Positions 53,165 to 64,000 of a stretch of DNA of 64,000 nt are shown here, piece by piece. The notes below the pieces were generated by a model that worked only from the letters and a program-made list of their open reading frames with translations, had not been told where the DNA came from and ran no database searches. Numbering within the stretch: position 1 is the stretch's first letter; each line of letters starts with the position of its first letter. The translations under genes were made by a program, and so were the position numbers. The stretch lies in NCBI GenBank assembly GCA_947095585.1, contig OX352765.1, positions 27,992,254-28,056,253 on the forward strand, read 5' to 3'. The stretch is from Nephrocerus scutellatus. Taxonomy: Eukaryota > Arthropoda > Insecta > Diptera > Pipunculidae.

Positions 53165-54770
53165 TTAACTTGTATACCCGTGCAACGCCGGGAACTCAAC
53201 TAAGAGACCCTAAGAGTACCCTTCCGTGATTAGTGAGGCAATGGAAAGGGCTCTAGGCAGGGTTAGCTCCAGGACTACCGGATGTGGGGGTTAACTCTGG
53301 TAAAACTGAAAGGGTCTTTTTACCACTAAGTCCAAAATACCGGACTTTGCCCTGCACAAGCTCAATGGTCAGAGACTCACGCTTACCTCAGAAGCAAAAT
53401 ATCTCGGCGTAATCATAGACAGGAAACTAAGCTGGAAGTCGAATATAGAATTTAGGGTTAAGAAAGCTTGTATTGCCCTTTATTCTAGTAGCAAAACCAT
53501 TGGCAGGAAATGAGGACTGCAGCCGAGGATGGTTCTATGGCTGTACACAGCAGAGTGCGCCCTATTCTTACCTATGGTGTTGCTGGCTGTTGGCCGGCGG
53601 TTAATAAAATGTACAATGCCATTAAGCTAAGTAGAATTCAAAGATCCGCAGCTGTTGGCATAACTGGAGCACTTCGGTCCTGCCCCATCGATGCTCTAAA
53701 CACAATCCTATACTAAATACCTCCCGACCTATTTATTAAATACGTTGTGGCGTGCAGCGCGGGCCGTCTCAGAAAATCTGGGTGGTTTGTTAAAACCATA
53801 CGGCCACTACAATACACTGCAGTTGTTACCAAAGGAGATGATACCTAAACTTCACTTCAATCCTAGATTAGAGTTTCCAAATCGGGAAAGTTGGAAGGAC
53901 GGGAGAGCTGGTGGGCTTTTTGATGTAACGCTATGCACCGATGGATCCAAGATAAGAAATGGAGTCGGTGCTGGAGTTTACACTGAAAACCTAAGTACTA
54001 CAAGCTGTCCAACTCTGCTGCTTTCAGGCGGAGCTCTTAGCGATTAGAAAGGGATGCAGGGCCCTATCTCACAATACCGCAATAGCGGGCAGGGTCGGCA
54101 TATATGTAGACAGCCATTCCGCTATCAAGGCCATTATTGCGACAATCAATAGTTCTAAACTCCTCAGACAGTACCAGAGTATCAGTATCAATAAGCCAAT
54201 GCATAGACTTGACTTTAGTTTGGTTGCCGGTACACAGCGACGTTGACGGTATTGAAAAGGCAGACGTATTGGCGAAGAAGGGCGTCACACTGGACACGGA
54301 CTGTGCTGAGCCAGTCTACTGTCCTTTGAGTGCCGTCAGGGAACGTGTGCTTTCCTTTCTTACCACCAAAGTACAGCTAAGGTGGAGTAGTTCGACCAAT
54401 TGCACCACGTCGAGAGCGATGTTGCCTTTCTTTAATAAAACAAATCCACCGAGATCTCCGAAAGATATTTACAGAGTGGTTGCCATAATCACGGACCACT
54501 TGCCAATGGCAGCCACGCAGCCAAACTGGGAATACCCAATACCTTTTGACGGAGCTGCTTGGATGAAACTCTTATTCCTTTTTTTTTGCTAGTGTCCGGC
54601 CCTTGCGGCTCTCCGTTTCCGCAAACTGAAGGTGCTTTCAAAGTACGGCATCACCGGTGTGATAGCGTACCTCAACGCTACAGGTTTGATATAACTATAC
54701 TCAACCTTCTTTCTTTCCATTCGAATTTAGAGGACTGTGGTAGCAAAACGGCCACTCTACCTACCTAGGG
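53165..54770 (+). pseudogene. I/LOA-type non-LTR retrotransposon with RNase H, copy 2
   Basis: It starts 5' truncated in the RT thumb: AKYLGVIIDRKLSWKSN-like text near 53395, YTAEC/VRPILTYGVAGCWPAV near 53560, and LSRIQRSAAVGITGALRSCP. RNase H follows: DVTLCTDGSKIRNGVGAGVY, FQAELLAIRKGCRAL in another frame, YVDSHSAIKAI, LVWLPVHSDVDGIEKADVLA. Then comes the C-terminal tail with REVLSFLTTKVQLRWSS-like text and a Cys knuckle, ending LYLP near 54760. It is homologous to 14770-16390 throughout. Confidence 0.88.
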
Positions 54771-57339
54771 GCTAAAAAGACGGATGCAAGGATGCATTTT
54801 AAAAAATTAAAATATAAATGAAATGAGTCGCAGGTGAATTTTTACCAAAGTCGATGTAAAAGAACAGAGTGAGATCACTCTTTTGACAAGTTAGAGCAAA
54901 GTGGATACTGCCGCATACTGCGATCAACTCTTTACGATTAAGAGTGGACTCACAGCTTAACAGTACTGAGGAGAGGACATTTAAATCAAACGCCAATTAT
55001 AATGGACTTAAATGGGCTTTAGATAACTGATGTATGTGATTTTGCTCTGGTCAAATGTTTGTTAAATGAAGGAAGCGTCAAGAAGGCATTATATTGCAGT
55101 GTTCTGCCACATACAGAAGGCTACCAGGCTTATAATACACTTGCGTCCATGAAAGTATTTGTCCAAAGTAGTATGAATAGAGCTTAACTCAAGTGAGTAC
55201 AATTCAGTTAAACTCATCGCAAAGTAACAAAACGTTGTCGAAAGTGCATCATCATTTAACCTTAAGCAAAGCACGGAATTTCCATACGGAAGCTTATTTC
55301 GTAAGTGATAGCTAGATTAAAAACAAAAACTTAAATTTGTAAAATATTCCCTTAACGCACTCTCCGATTCCGATTAGACCAAGTAAATGCCAAACTTAGA
55401 TCTGATGATATGAATAAGTTGCTTAACTTTCACTTCGCTAGTGTGTTAAGGAAGATTCCAATTAAAGAAAAAGTTGGAACAAAAAACATTAATTGAAATA
55501 TACTCTTGGACCACTCTGCAAATGCACCGCAAGATAGATAACTGCGGGCAATCGAAAAACATCAACCCAACATTCAGTCTTTCACAAAAAAAAACTTCGT
55601 TAGGGAAACTTATTTTTTCATTTAAAGTTTTAATTCCTGCAAATGCACAAAAAGGCAGGATAGAAGAAGAAGATTTAGAGGAATAAAAATCGTCCAACAA
55701 CATATTGCCACTCCCTCTTTGATTTGTCGTAGAACACCCTTGGGTCACATGATCCATTTTTTTAATCCGTTTGTGTTTTAAACAATTAATTTCCCTTAAA
55801 AGCATATAGTATAGCGAGTACATACTTAATATGTACGAGTCCAATATTCGGAAACTTACGCTCCATATTAAATGTAACTACACACTTAAGATATCGCAAG
55901 GAAAAGCAGAAAAAAAACCCTCTCATCTCATTCTCAAGCACATAAACAAGCACTTATCGCATATACTCGTACAGTAGTGAAATGCTTTCTGCCGCCCCTC
56001 GGGATCCTAATCTCACAAGGCGATGCACAAAGAAACCACCACTGTCAAATCCATCCAGCTAACTAGATTCCTGCCTATTGCCACAAGAGACGAACAGTAA
56101 ATCGGAATCGGAAAACTCAGAAAAAGTAGTCCACAAACCACCCCTAGCTGTGGCTATCATTATATAAAATATCCTTCAACATAAACGTTACATTTCGTAG
56201 TTTTGCTCATTTAAGATTCTTTCTCATTTTCTTCTGGAATTTAAAAGAAGGAAATTCCAAGAAGCATTCCCCCCCCCTTTTTTTCCTTCGGAACTTTACT
56301 TTTGCCTGCGCTGAGTCACCAGTTTCAGTTCCATTAGGATTTTTCCACCATCATACAATTAACGTTGAAACGAGAAGCATTAGTGAGACTCACGAGTGTA
56401 GTAGTAAACAGAAACTTCCTTTGTGCTCCTGCTGCTGCCACTCCTCCATAGCTGGTGGTATGGTGTGGTATTCTACAGGATGAAGAAAACGTACTGCTGT
56501 TGTCAGGAGAAGTGTACGGGAGTGTGTGTTGGAATGTACACGTATGTTGTACTCGAATATAAATTTACATTGCGCCAGGCTTCAAGAAGTCCCTTACTGT
56601 TGTGACACAGTTTTCATAGCTTTCAGTACGATATATATTTTTTTTTTTTAATTTGAGGGATTCTCTTTAAATTCGTTAAATATTTTAAAATCACAAATGA
56701 AAGAAAAATACGGGTCTGTTTAACAGTCAAAGATAAAAATCAAAGTGAGCGAATCAATTTGGCCATTTCGGTGCAGCGAACGATTGTTTGCACTTCTCTC
56801 CTTCTCTCTCTCTGGTGTCCGGAGTTATATTTTATTAACAACGACAGAAAAACTCATCTGGATTACGCCAAAATATCTAGAAACAAAGCTTGAAATCCTC
56901 CACTCCACTTACCATATTGAGTTCTTCAATGACATTGTATGAAAGCCGTCTATTCGATATCAAATTTTTGGAAATTGTTAACCTACTTTTAGAGCGGTTT
57001 TTAGACAACCAATTTTGCCTTTATCATTTGAGCTAGTTCTGTCCACTTTGAAATCAGCCAACCATCCTTTGGATGGTTGGTTCATGGACAAAACGAGATT
57101 TGGACTCAAAAAATATATCAACGTAAACAGTTTGTTGTGCCTGTGAACTCATAATACGACAAACATTTTTTTTTAAATCAAAGGATATTTTTAGAAAGCT
57201 CTTTCTATTGTATATGTAAATTTCTTTCAAGTGTTATTCTATACGCACACAAGTATAATAAGTGATTACTACAAAAAGCCGGTCTGAAGCTACGTTTTTG
57301 TGTTGTCGACCGAAAGGAACGGTGGTGCAACAAATGAAA
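54771..57339. other. Non-coding, no recognised feature
   Basis: AT-rich. A 132-codon minus-strand frame (55446-55844) and others are unrecognised. C-run and T-run near 56270-56283. No transposon signature. Part of the putative long Phactr intron. Confidence 0.4.
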
Positions 57340-58110
57340 ACTAGCAGTGCTGTACTGAGTCAGATTTTTTCGACCTTATTGAGGTAAAAGCGGATCCGCA
57401 ATTAAAATAAGAATATTGGAATACGGATATGTTTTTAATGCAGTACTTACCTACTACTTACTCTGACCAACCAGAAATCCAACCAATTAAATATAATTGG
57501 CATGAAGTAAAAACATTGATCAGGGAACATATAAACCCTAAAAAGGCACCTGGACATGATCGATCTAATTAGTTGAAAAATACTAACTTATTTTCAACGC
57601 TATATTGAAAACTGGCTATTTTCATGAAACTTGGAAAATCTCCATAAACCTGGTAAAGATGTAATTATAGTAGGCTCGCTTACTGCCAATTCTCTCAAAG
57701 CTGTTTGAGAAAAGCTTCTCAAAAAACTCAAACCAATTCTGCGATATCAAAATAGCATACCGGATCACCAGTTTGGATTCAGAGAAAATCAAGGAACCAT
57801 AGAACAAATGCATAGGATCATATCAGAAATCAGAACCTCATTGGAACAAAAGAAGTACTGCTCAGCAGCACATCTAGAGATCGATCAAGCTTTTGACAAA
57901 GTATGGCACGACGGACTTATTCACAGAGTTATCATACGATCATAAACAACTCCCTTCTAAACCGGAAATTCTTCGTCAAGCGCAATAGCGCATATTCAAA
58001 TCTAAACTAAATCTATGCAGGGGTTCCACAAGGCAGTGTACTGGGTCCAGTATTATATCTAATTTATGCAGCGGACTTCTTCAATTAAAACTACTTAACA
58101 GTCTCAACAT
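57340..58110 (+). pseudogene. Jockey-type LINE, RT fragment
   Basis: Plus-strand frames give LIREHINPKKAPGHDRSN (connector; family KKAPGxD), a block with the FQSCLRK/FEKLL start, QFGFRENQ-like text, HAAHLEIDQAFDKVWHDGL in pieces near 57880 (catalytic Asp), YAGVPQGSVLGPVLYLIYA near 58017, and the start of a TVSTxAD segment. Many stops. It ends where a minus-strand LINE begins. Confidence 0.8.
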
Positions 58111-58119
58111 AATACGCAT

Positions 58120-58460
58120 ATATTATGCAGTCTAGGTCAGAATTTAACGTGCTTAACATACGTAGTTGCTTGAGTACCACATGAGAAGTGGAATGACGTT
58201 CCTCAAACTTATATAAGAAGCACCGAGTGCTGTCGTCAGCGAAAGAGTGAATCGTATTAAAAGGAAAACAAGAGATCATTAATAAAAATGAGAAAGAGTG
58301 TTGGAGACAAAACAGAGCCCTGGGGAACGCCACCATTTATCTGTTTTTTAGACTTGAAACCGTCCAATACAACTTAAATTGAGCGGTCCAAAATATAGCT
58401 TCTAATCTAGTGAAGCGGTTTTTCATCGACTCCATAAGCGCGCATTTTGAACAAAAGAGC
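58120..58460 (-). pseudogene. Jockey-type LINE, RT palm fragment
   Basis: The minus strand encodes FPRALFCLQHSFSFLLMI (frame-shifted VPQGSVLSPTLFLIF), IHSFADDSTRCFLYKFEER (FADD near 58225) and LKQLRMLSTLNSDLD. It is the same family as 26.0-27.6 and 61.1-63.4 kb. Truncated on both sides. Confidence 0.85.
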
Positions 58461-58589
58461 TAGGTGCCAAACTCTGTTAGCCCGATCTACAAAGAGGATC
58501 CCCATTCAACTACGCCAACTATCTTATCTGTTATCCTTCCTATTCTGTAAATCAGCCAAGTTATTGGCGCCTATAAGTGCGTTTTTAGA

Positions 58590-59200
58590 CCAAAATATTC
58601 GACCAAATATTCACACTGTGTCAAATCCTGGAGGGTTTCCAAGTATTTACCACCTTTTTATCAATTTCAAAGCCCCTTGTCACAGCATTTATAGAGACGA
58701 GTTATACAAACAACATGTCCGGTTTTGGAATATCTGCCAAACTTCTTCTATTTAAGCAGGCGACATTCTCTCATGTTATTTATTTAACATCATATTGGAG
58801 AGAATTGTGCAAAACGCTCAGGTCCACGATTGAGATACAATTTTTTTCAAGTTTGTTCACCTGCTGCTGTCTTGTATAAGACCTTAATCATTTCAGTCCA
58901 TTTCAGCTCCATTGCGCCGAATCATGGACTTTATCACAGGCGGATAAAGATATCATTGGTCGTTTCGAGCAAAGAATCCTTTTTCGTGGAAGATTTAATG
59001 AATTTAGATGGCTGGGCCATGTATACATCAACACTCCGGCCCGCAATGTCTTCGAATCTTACCCAAAGGACAGCGCAAACAGGTATATGGTTCTTTGCAA
59101 AGGATAGGTGTGCGCTAATGTATAGGCAGTTAGCAAAAAACCGTGCTAATCGGATAGGCTTCTTAGTTGAGGCCAATGTTAACCCCGAAATGTAACGTTA
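58590..59200 (+). pseudogene. RTE-type LINE, RT piece and 3' end
   Basis: Plus-strand frames give PSIYHLFINFKAPCHSIYR, DELYKQHVRFWNICQTSS (RTE palm: HHLFIDFKAAYDSI..ELYKAM..FGIP), then after a deletion ESWTLSQADKDIIGRFEQRI, FNEFRWLGHVYINTPARN (family RWxGHV). The terminal part near 59160 is TGTAACG followed by (TAA)n and a SINE. The YADD region is missing. Confidence 0.75.
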
Positions 59201-59212
59201 CCTATGTACGTA

Positions 59213-59360
59213 ATAATAATAATATTCGGCGCAAAAGACCGTTGCTGTCCAAGGCCTAGCTTCTCGCGACCATTTGTGTTGTGCATGTATATTTTTACAC
59301 ACAAATGGAAGGGGCCTACAATTAAATGCCGTGTCCGAACGGCGAATTGAGACTGATTCC
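59213..59360 (-). repeat. tRNA-derived SINE, 3' half, tail (TAA)n
   Basis: TAATAATAATAATATTCGGC, GACCGTTGCTGTCCAAGGCC, CTTCTCGCGACCATTTGTGT, TTGTGCATGTATATTTTTAC and ACAAATGGAAGGGGCC match the 3' half of the SINE at 27678-27957 on the same strand. The head is absent. It directly follows the RTE 3' end. Confidence 0.8.
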
Positions 59361-61079
59361 AAATCAATAAAATCGTTGACCGACAATTCTTCATCATGTG
59401 ACGTGAGCAACTTAGAGGTTGCTGATATGGCGGAACTAAATATCAGTAGTCTCTAAATTGCAGTGGATTTCAAAAAGCTACGACACGGTTACCGAGTCAT
59501 AAATAGCAGCAGACTTCCGCCTTAAAATTCGTTCACTAAGATTCTATCGACTTGACGACTGTTCTTTAATTTTAAGTTTATATTTAAAGAATTTCCAAAT
59601 GCGCACTGGAATATTTTTAATTCATGGACAAAACAACAAAATAAAAAGAAAATAACTATTTGTTAAGAAATTTTAAACATACAATTTATAATTTTTTCTT
59701 TAATGTCTTTGAAGTGCAGCTACGAAAGCCAACAAAAATAAAATCAAATCAAAACTCGTGCGTCTCTTTTACAGAAGCCAAGAAAAGCAAAGCAATAAAA
59801 TCAGTTATGTCTTTCATTTTATTTTTCTGTCACTGTACGTATAGATCAGTGCCATATTCACGAAAATTGTAGTGATGAGAGACTCTCTTTTAGGCAACAA
59901 TCGATGCAACACCACATTGCCTTTATAACCCCCTAAAGGAAATGTGGTAGATAGGGATGTTGTGACAATCACATTATGTACACAGATTACCATGTTTATT
60001 TGCAAAAGGTCTTGCCATGCGCATTCTGTCATTCGGGTTTAGGCAGACTGCCAGCGCCATGACTAAAAAGAGAGAGAGAGAGAGAGAGAATAGAAAGAGA
60101 GTGTTAGTGAGAACTATGGTCACTTATGGTGTGATGCACGGTGCACCGTCTGTCAACTGTCATATTCACATGCAAGTGCAAGAGTGAAAAAATGAGAGAT
60201 AAAGAGAGAGTAAAAATCAAAAGCTTTCTCTATATTTCTCATTTTTATTTTCCACACTGGTTCTCTCCCACTGATGCATATCTTTCGGTATATGACAGAC
60301 ACTTTAAAAGTAACAGACATAACAGAACATAACAATATACTACAATCTACTACAATCAACAACAGCAGTGGCTATGGTTATGGTGTGTTGTGTTTTCTTT
60401 TTTTAATTTTCTTCTCTTTCTTTTAAAAAAATAATGCACTTCCGTTAACAGTTCTCAACTGACGACGATCAACAATACACAGTTACTAATTGGTGCATCG
60501 CTCATGGGCGGTTTGGTTGTTGGCGTTAAATAAATTGACAATTAAACCTGTCGGGTGCACATTGCTCCATCGATTACATCGCCATTTCGATGTAACGACC
60601 ATGTCGTCCGGCGTCATCCTCTTTGATAAAATCTGCGCGCAGGCAAGTTTTATTTTTTGCTCGAACAGTTTGCCCATTAGTTAACATTAATTGGAGATGA
60701 ATGCGGTTGACATAAGGTGGCATAACAATAAATGTTGTGATGTATAACTGCCCAGTTGATTAGGGGAACATTTCGTTATTATATTGGTTTACTACATTTT
60801 TGCCACATTAGGTCATCGTCGCTGTTGGCCAGTAACGAACTAGAATTGGACTTAAGGGCAGTCGGTTTGGTGGTCTATATGACGACTATATGACTGTTGA
60901 ACTTGGGACTTGGGACATGGTGAAAAATCGCCCGAAAAATGACAAAACACCTAAAAATTCTTATGAAAACTCGCCCAAAATATTGGGTACTTCTTTCGTC
61001 TTCATCTTTTTATACTATTTCACTCACGCACAAAGTGGTTCTAAACCTTTTTTTTTTTTTATAATCTACACACGCTCAA
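59361..61079. other. Non-coding; (GA)n microsatellite; possibly unique intron
   Basis: A (GA)n run lies at about 60068-60089 and imperfectly to 60110. The stretch 60480-60700 has even composition and no transposon similarity and could be conserved intron sequence. No gene recognised. Confidence 0.45.
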
Positions 61080-63390
61080 GTGGTTTGCACCCTTATAATG
61101 CTCAGCACAGCATGGGCGTTCGGAAGTTAGGAAGAGGAAAAGGTGAGATGTCTATGCACATGTGTCATAAATGACTGCAGATCATACAAATGCGGAAACA
61201 CAATTCATTCGGGCAATTCATTCCAGACAACTATTGTGCGGCTAAAGAAGGAATCTCTGAATTGGTTGGTACGTCCGAAGATCAGGTCTAATGGTGGACC
61301 CGTGAGCTCGAGATGGGGCACTGGTATTTCGGTTGGGTTGGAGAATGGGCGGTATGCATCTGGATATTTCTTTTGAACAACGCTTATAGAAAAAGCGATA
61401 AAACAGTGACAAGCAGGAAACATTCTTATGATGTTCAAGCGATTCAATTGTTTTCGCGATTTTTACGGCACTAATAAGTTTTATCGCGCAGTTCTGAATG
61501 GTGTTGGGAGCAACTGCCCAGAGTTGTATTCAAGTTTAGGACGAATATATGCCTTGTAATTAATAGCCAGGTCCGGGGGAAGGAAGTACATCGTGCACCG
61601 ATTTAAAAAACCAAAACATTCCGCAGCGCTGGCGAATATGTTGTCATTCCAACGAAGCTTGTTGTTGACGCACATACCAAGTATTGCGAGTTTTTCAGTT
61701 TTTTTGATGCAGGATCCATTCATGCTTTAAGATTGGGGATTTGAATTACGCTTAGACGCCAGAAGACAGCATTGGGTTTTGGAAGCGTTATATTCTACTC
61801 TATTGTGTAGTCCCCGCCTTGTTATGCTGTGAAGGTCAGAATTTAACGTGCTTAACGTACATTGTTGTTCAAGTTACTCTTGGGATGGAGAGGGGCGTAC
61901 AGAAAGCGCGAACTCATATCGAAAGCTAAGAGTGTTGTCGTCAGCGAAAGAATGAATCGGATTAGAAGTAGTGGATATTAATGAAAATGAGAAAGAGTGT
62001 CGGAGACAAAACAGAACTAAGGAACATCGGCGTTTATGCGGTGGACATTGGATTTGAAACCGTCCAATACGACAATACGAATACAACGGTCAGAAAGATA
62101 GCTACTAGTACAAACAAACAGGGTCTTATCAATTCCATAGGTATTAATTTTCGACAAAAGGGCTTAATGTCAGACTCTTTCAGATGCCTTGGAAATAGCG
62201 AGTGCAATAACTTTACTTTCACCATATATTTGAATAGACTGGTTCCACTTTTTTGTGAGATATGCCATCAGATCACCTGTAGAACGTTGCCTTCGAAAGC
62301 CGTACTGCTGGTCGCTAAGGATTTCAGGTAATTCACCTGGTAACATTACGATTGATCAGCGCTTCCATGACTTTAGAAAGTATGGATGTTAGCGCAATGA
62401 GTTGGTACGAGGAAAGAGCTGACGGTTCTCCTTTTTTACGAACAGGCTGGACAAAGGCTGTTTTCCAATTCATTGCGACGTTGACGTTGAAGAACACCTC
62501 TTCAAAATTATAGCAGAAATACCATCAGGTCTAGTAGATTTATGAATGTTGAGATCTTTTAATACTCTAGCTACTTGACGAGTACGAGAGTAAATTTGTC
62601 CGATATAGGATTCGACTCTTGAAAGTACAGGCAGCGACAACGCGCAATCTGCTAGCGTTGAGCTAGCTGCGAAATGTGAAGCAAGCAGATCGGCCTTGTC
62701 TTATCTGACAGTTGGAATGTCATTGTGGATAAGCGTTAGAATTGAAGACGTGGCAGTATTTTTAATTCGTTTCACGAATGACAAATAATTTTTACTACCT
62801 TTGAGATATTGGAGTATTTTTTATCTTCGTTTCTGGGCATAGTCGAATTTGACTCGTCCTAAGGTAGACATTGCAATAATTTTTGTCTCGTCTAAATTTG
62901 GTTCGGTTTTCCACAGTGGGGTTTTGTTTATATAACTGAAAGCTTAGTTTCTAGAAGGCTCTTTGCAGCTTCAATCAGACCATGCATTTTCCCACGGTTT
63001 TATACATCTACTCCTGGAAGGGATAAATTGTCTCATATTCTCCTGGATTATGTTTATGATCGTGTCAGAAATGACATCCACACCACTATTGGCATTAAGT
63101 GGCCAGTTAATATTTCTAAAGAAATTGTTGAGAGCATACCAGTCGGCTTTCTCATGTAGCCATACTTTTCCTGTAGGAGTTTTCTCTTTAACTCTGTGGT
63201 TCGATAGCGAGAAATTAGCTGATACTACACAATGGTCTAAAGGATAGGTGATAATACACGGTGTATTTGTTAAGCTTAGAGGTAAGAAACAAGTCAAGGG
63301 TTATGCATTATGACTTACAATGTCTAGAATCCGTGAGGGCTCATTCACAACCTGAGTGAAATTGTTAAAATCAGATTTGAATTAACAGCT
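61080..63390 (-). pseudogene. Jockey-type LINE, longest copy (endonuclease end to 3' terminus)
   Basis: From high to low coordinates on the minus strand: FNNFTQVVNEPSRILDIV and ITYPLDHCVVSANFSLSNHR (endonuclease C-terminus, near 63240), KTPTGKVWLHEKADWYALNN and SGVDVISDTIINIIQENMRQ (linker), RT palm pieces, ALFCLRHSFSFSL, NPIHSFADDNTLSFRYEF (FADD near 61945), LGMCVNNKLRWNDNIFA, FGFLNRCTMYFLPPDLAINY, IRPKLEYNS and the C-terminus NQFRDSFFSRTIVVWNELP near 61235, then NAHAVLSI-type 3' end near 61090. Several frameshifts and stops; about 2.3 kb. It overlaps no cellular gene. Confidence 0.87.
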
Positions 63391-64000
63391 GTATATACAC
63401 CCTATACATAATTCTTTGATTTTAATAGTTCAGAATATTATTTGTATTATTGTACAACTAAATGTTGATATTTTATTTAATTGATAATCACCGAATCACT
63501 GACCTGACCCATTGTTGTAATTTTATTGAAATAATCCATCTAAATGCAATCGAATCCAGCAGCACAGCAGGATGTTATCCAATTAATTTTAATAATTAAA
63601 CGCGTGAATAGGCCTTTTTAACATACAAATAATGTTATATCCACTGTCATCACACACATTATTATCCTTTTAATGCGCATTTATTAATTTATTTTCGTTG
63701 GTAAAAATTTTACATACACTATAGACCTATAGAAATCACTTTACCATAAGTGTAAACATTGTTGGAAATGCAAATATGAAGCAACCAACAACCAACCAAC
63801 CAACCGACCAGCCTGTACCAAGTCAACCCAAACAGTCAACAAGCAAACAAGCAAGCGCATCGCGTCGCATCGTTGCTGCGAATTTGATGGAATTTCATGC
63901 TTCAGATATCGTCGCAACATCATCCTGATGGGAAAGTGGTGCTGGGACTGAGGGGAGCACCATAACCCCAAAATACCGGCAAATTTAAATTTTCCTCCCA
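63391..64000. other. Non-coding window end, with a CCAA-type tandem run
   Basis: A degenerate (CCAA)n run (AACCAACCAACCAACCGACC) lies at about 63785-63815. Nothing else recognised. The stretch after 63840 is less AT-rich, possibly unique. Confidence 0.45.

Noticed and set aside
61981..62331. 116-codon plus-strand frame
   Set aside because: Opposite strand of the jockey-type LINE RT region.

Overview
The window is eukaryotic and almost certainly from a higher fly (Diptera, Schizophora; a tephritid-like genome is my guess, not proven). The sequence is AT-rich, has GT-AG introns, trinucleotide runs inside a coding exon (poly-Gln/Asn/Gly), and a dense load of old insect-type transposons. There are no operons, bacterial genes or CRISPR arrays.

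Only one cellular gene can be supported: the N-terminal part of a Phactr (phosphatase and actin regulator; Drosophila CG32264-like) gene on the + strand. Three internal exons are visible (3147-3311, 3408-3506, 10541-11011). Their reading phases agree, the splice sites are canonical, and they encode a basic nuclear-localisation/RPEL region followed by a low-complexity Gln/Asn/Ser/Gly linker. The start codon lies before the window, or in an exon I cannot see. The last visible donor, at 11012, opens an intron that seems to run to the end of the window (about 53 kb or more), because I find none of the later RPEL repeats or the PP1-binding C-terminus. A stretch at about 24.2-25.6 kb looks like a first exon with a long 5' UTR (ATG at 25595). 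It is the best candidate for an internal promoter or a nested gene.

The rest is mostly transposon debris, and no element is intact. Non-LTR retrotransposons dominate. They include jockey/CR1-like RT fragments (1.4, 12.3, 18-20, 26-27.6, 30.6, 31.9, 43.7, 49.5, 57.4, 58.1 and 61-63.4 kb), RTE-type elements with ATGATG tails (4.9-6.7, 21.9-22.4, 45.1-47.4, 48.5-49.0, 58.6-59.2 kb), and RNase H-bearing I/LOA-type elements (14.8-16.4, 22.6, 41.9, 44.8, 53.2-54.8 kb). DNA transposons are two Tc1/Tc3-like copies (8.8-10.1 and 21.0-22.5 kb) and several remains of a second mariner-superfamily DDE transposase (11.2, 22.7, 37.4-38.5, 41.5 and 43.3 kb). There are Helitron-like elements (notably 17.55-18.06 and 29.24-29.61 kb), two solo LTRs of one family with 4-bp target duplications (14238-14720, 50157-50642), and a tRNA-derived SINE family with a (TTA)n tail in five copies. 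Several repeat families remain unclassified.

The most useful observations in Part 2 are the SINE family, the paired solo LTRs, the Helitron-like elements with diagnostic ends (one carrying a minisatellite), the nested insertions, the CGCGTG-rich repeat family, and the possible internal promoter. I found no clear new multi-gene system; the window reads as a large Phactr intron colonised by transposons.
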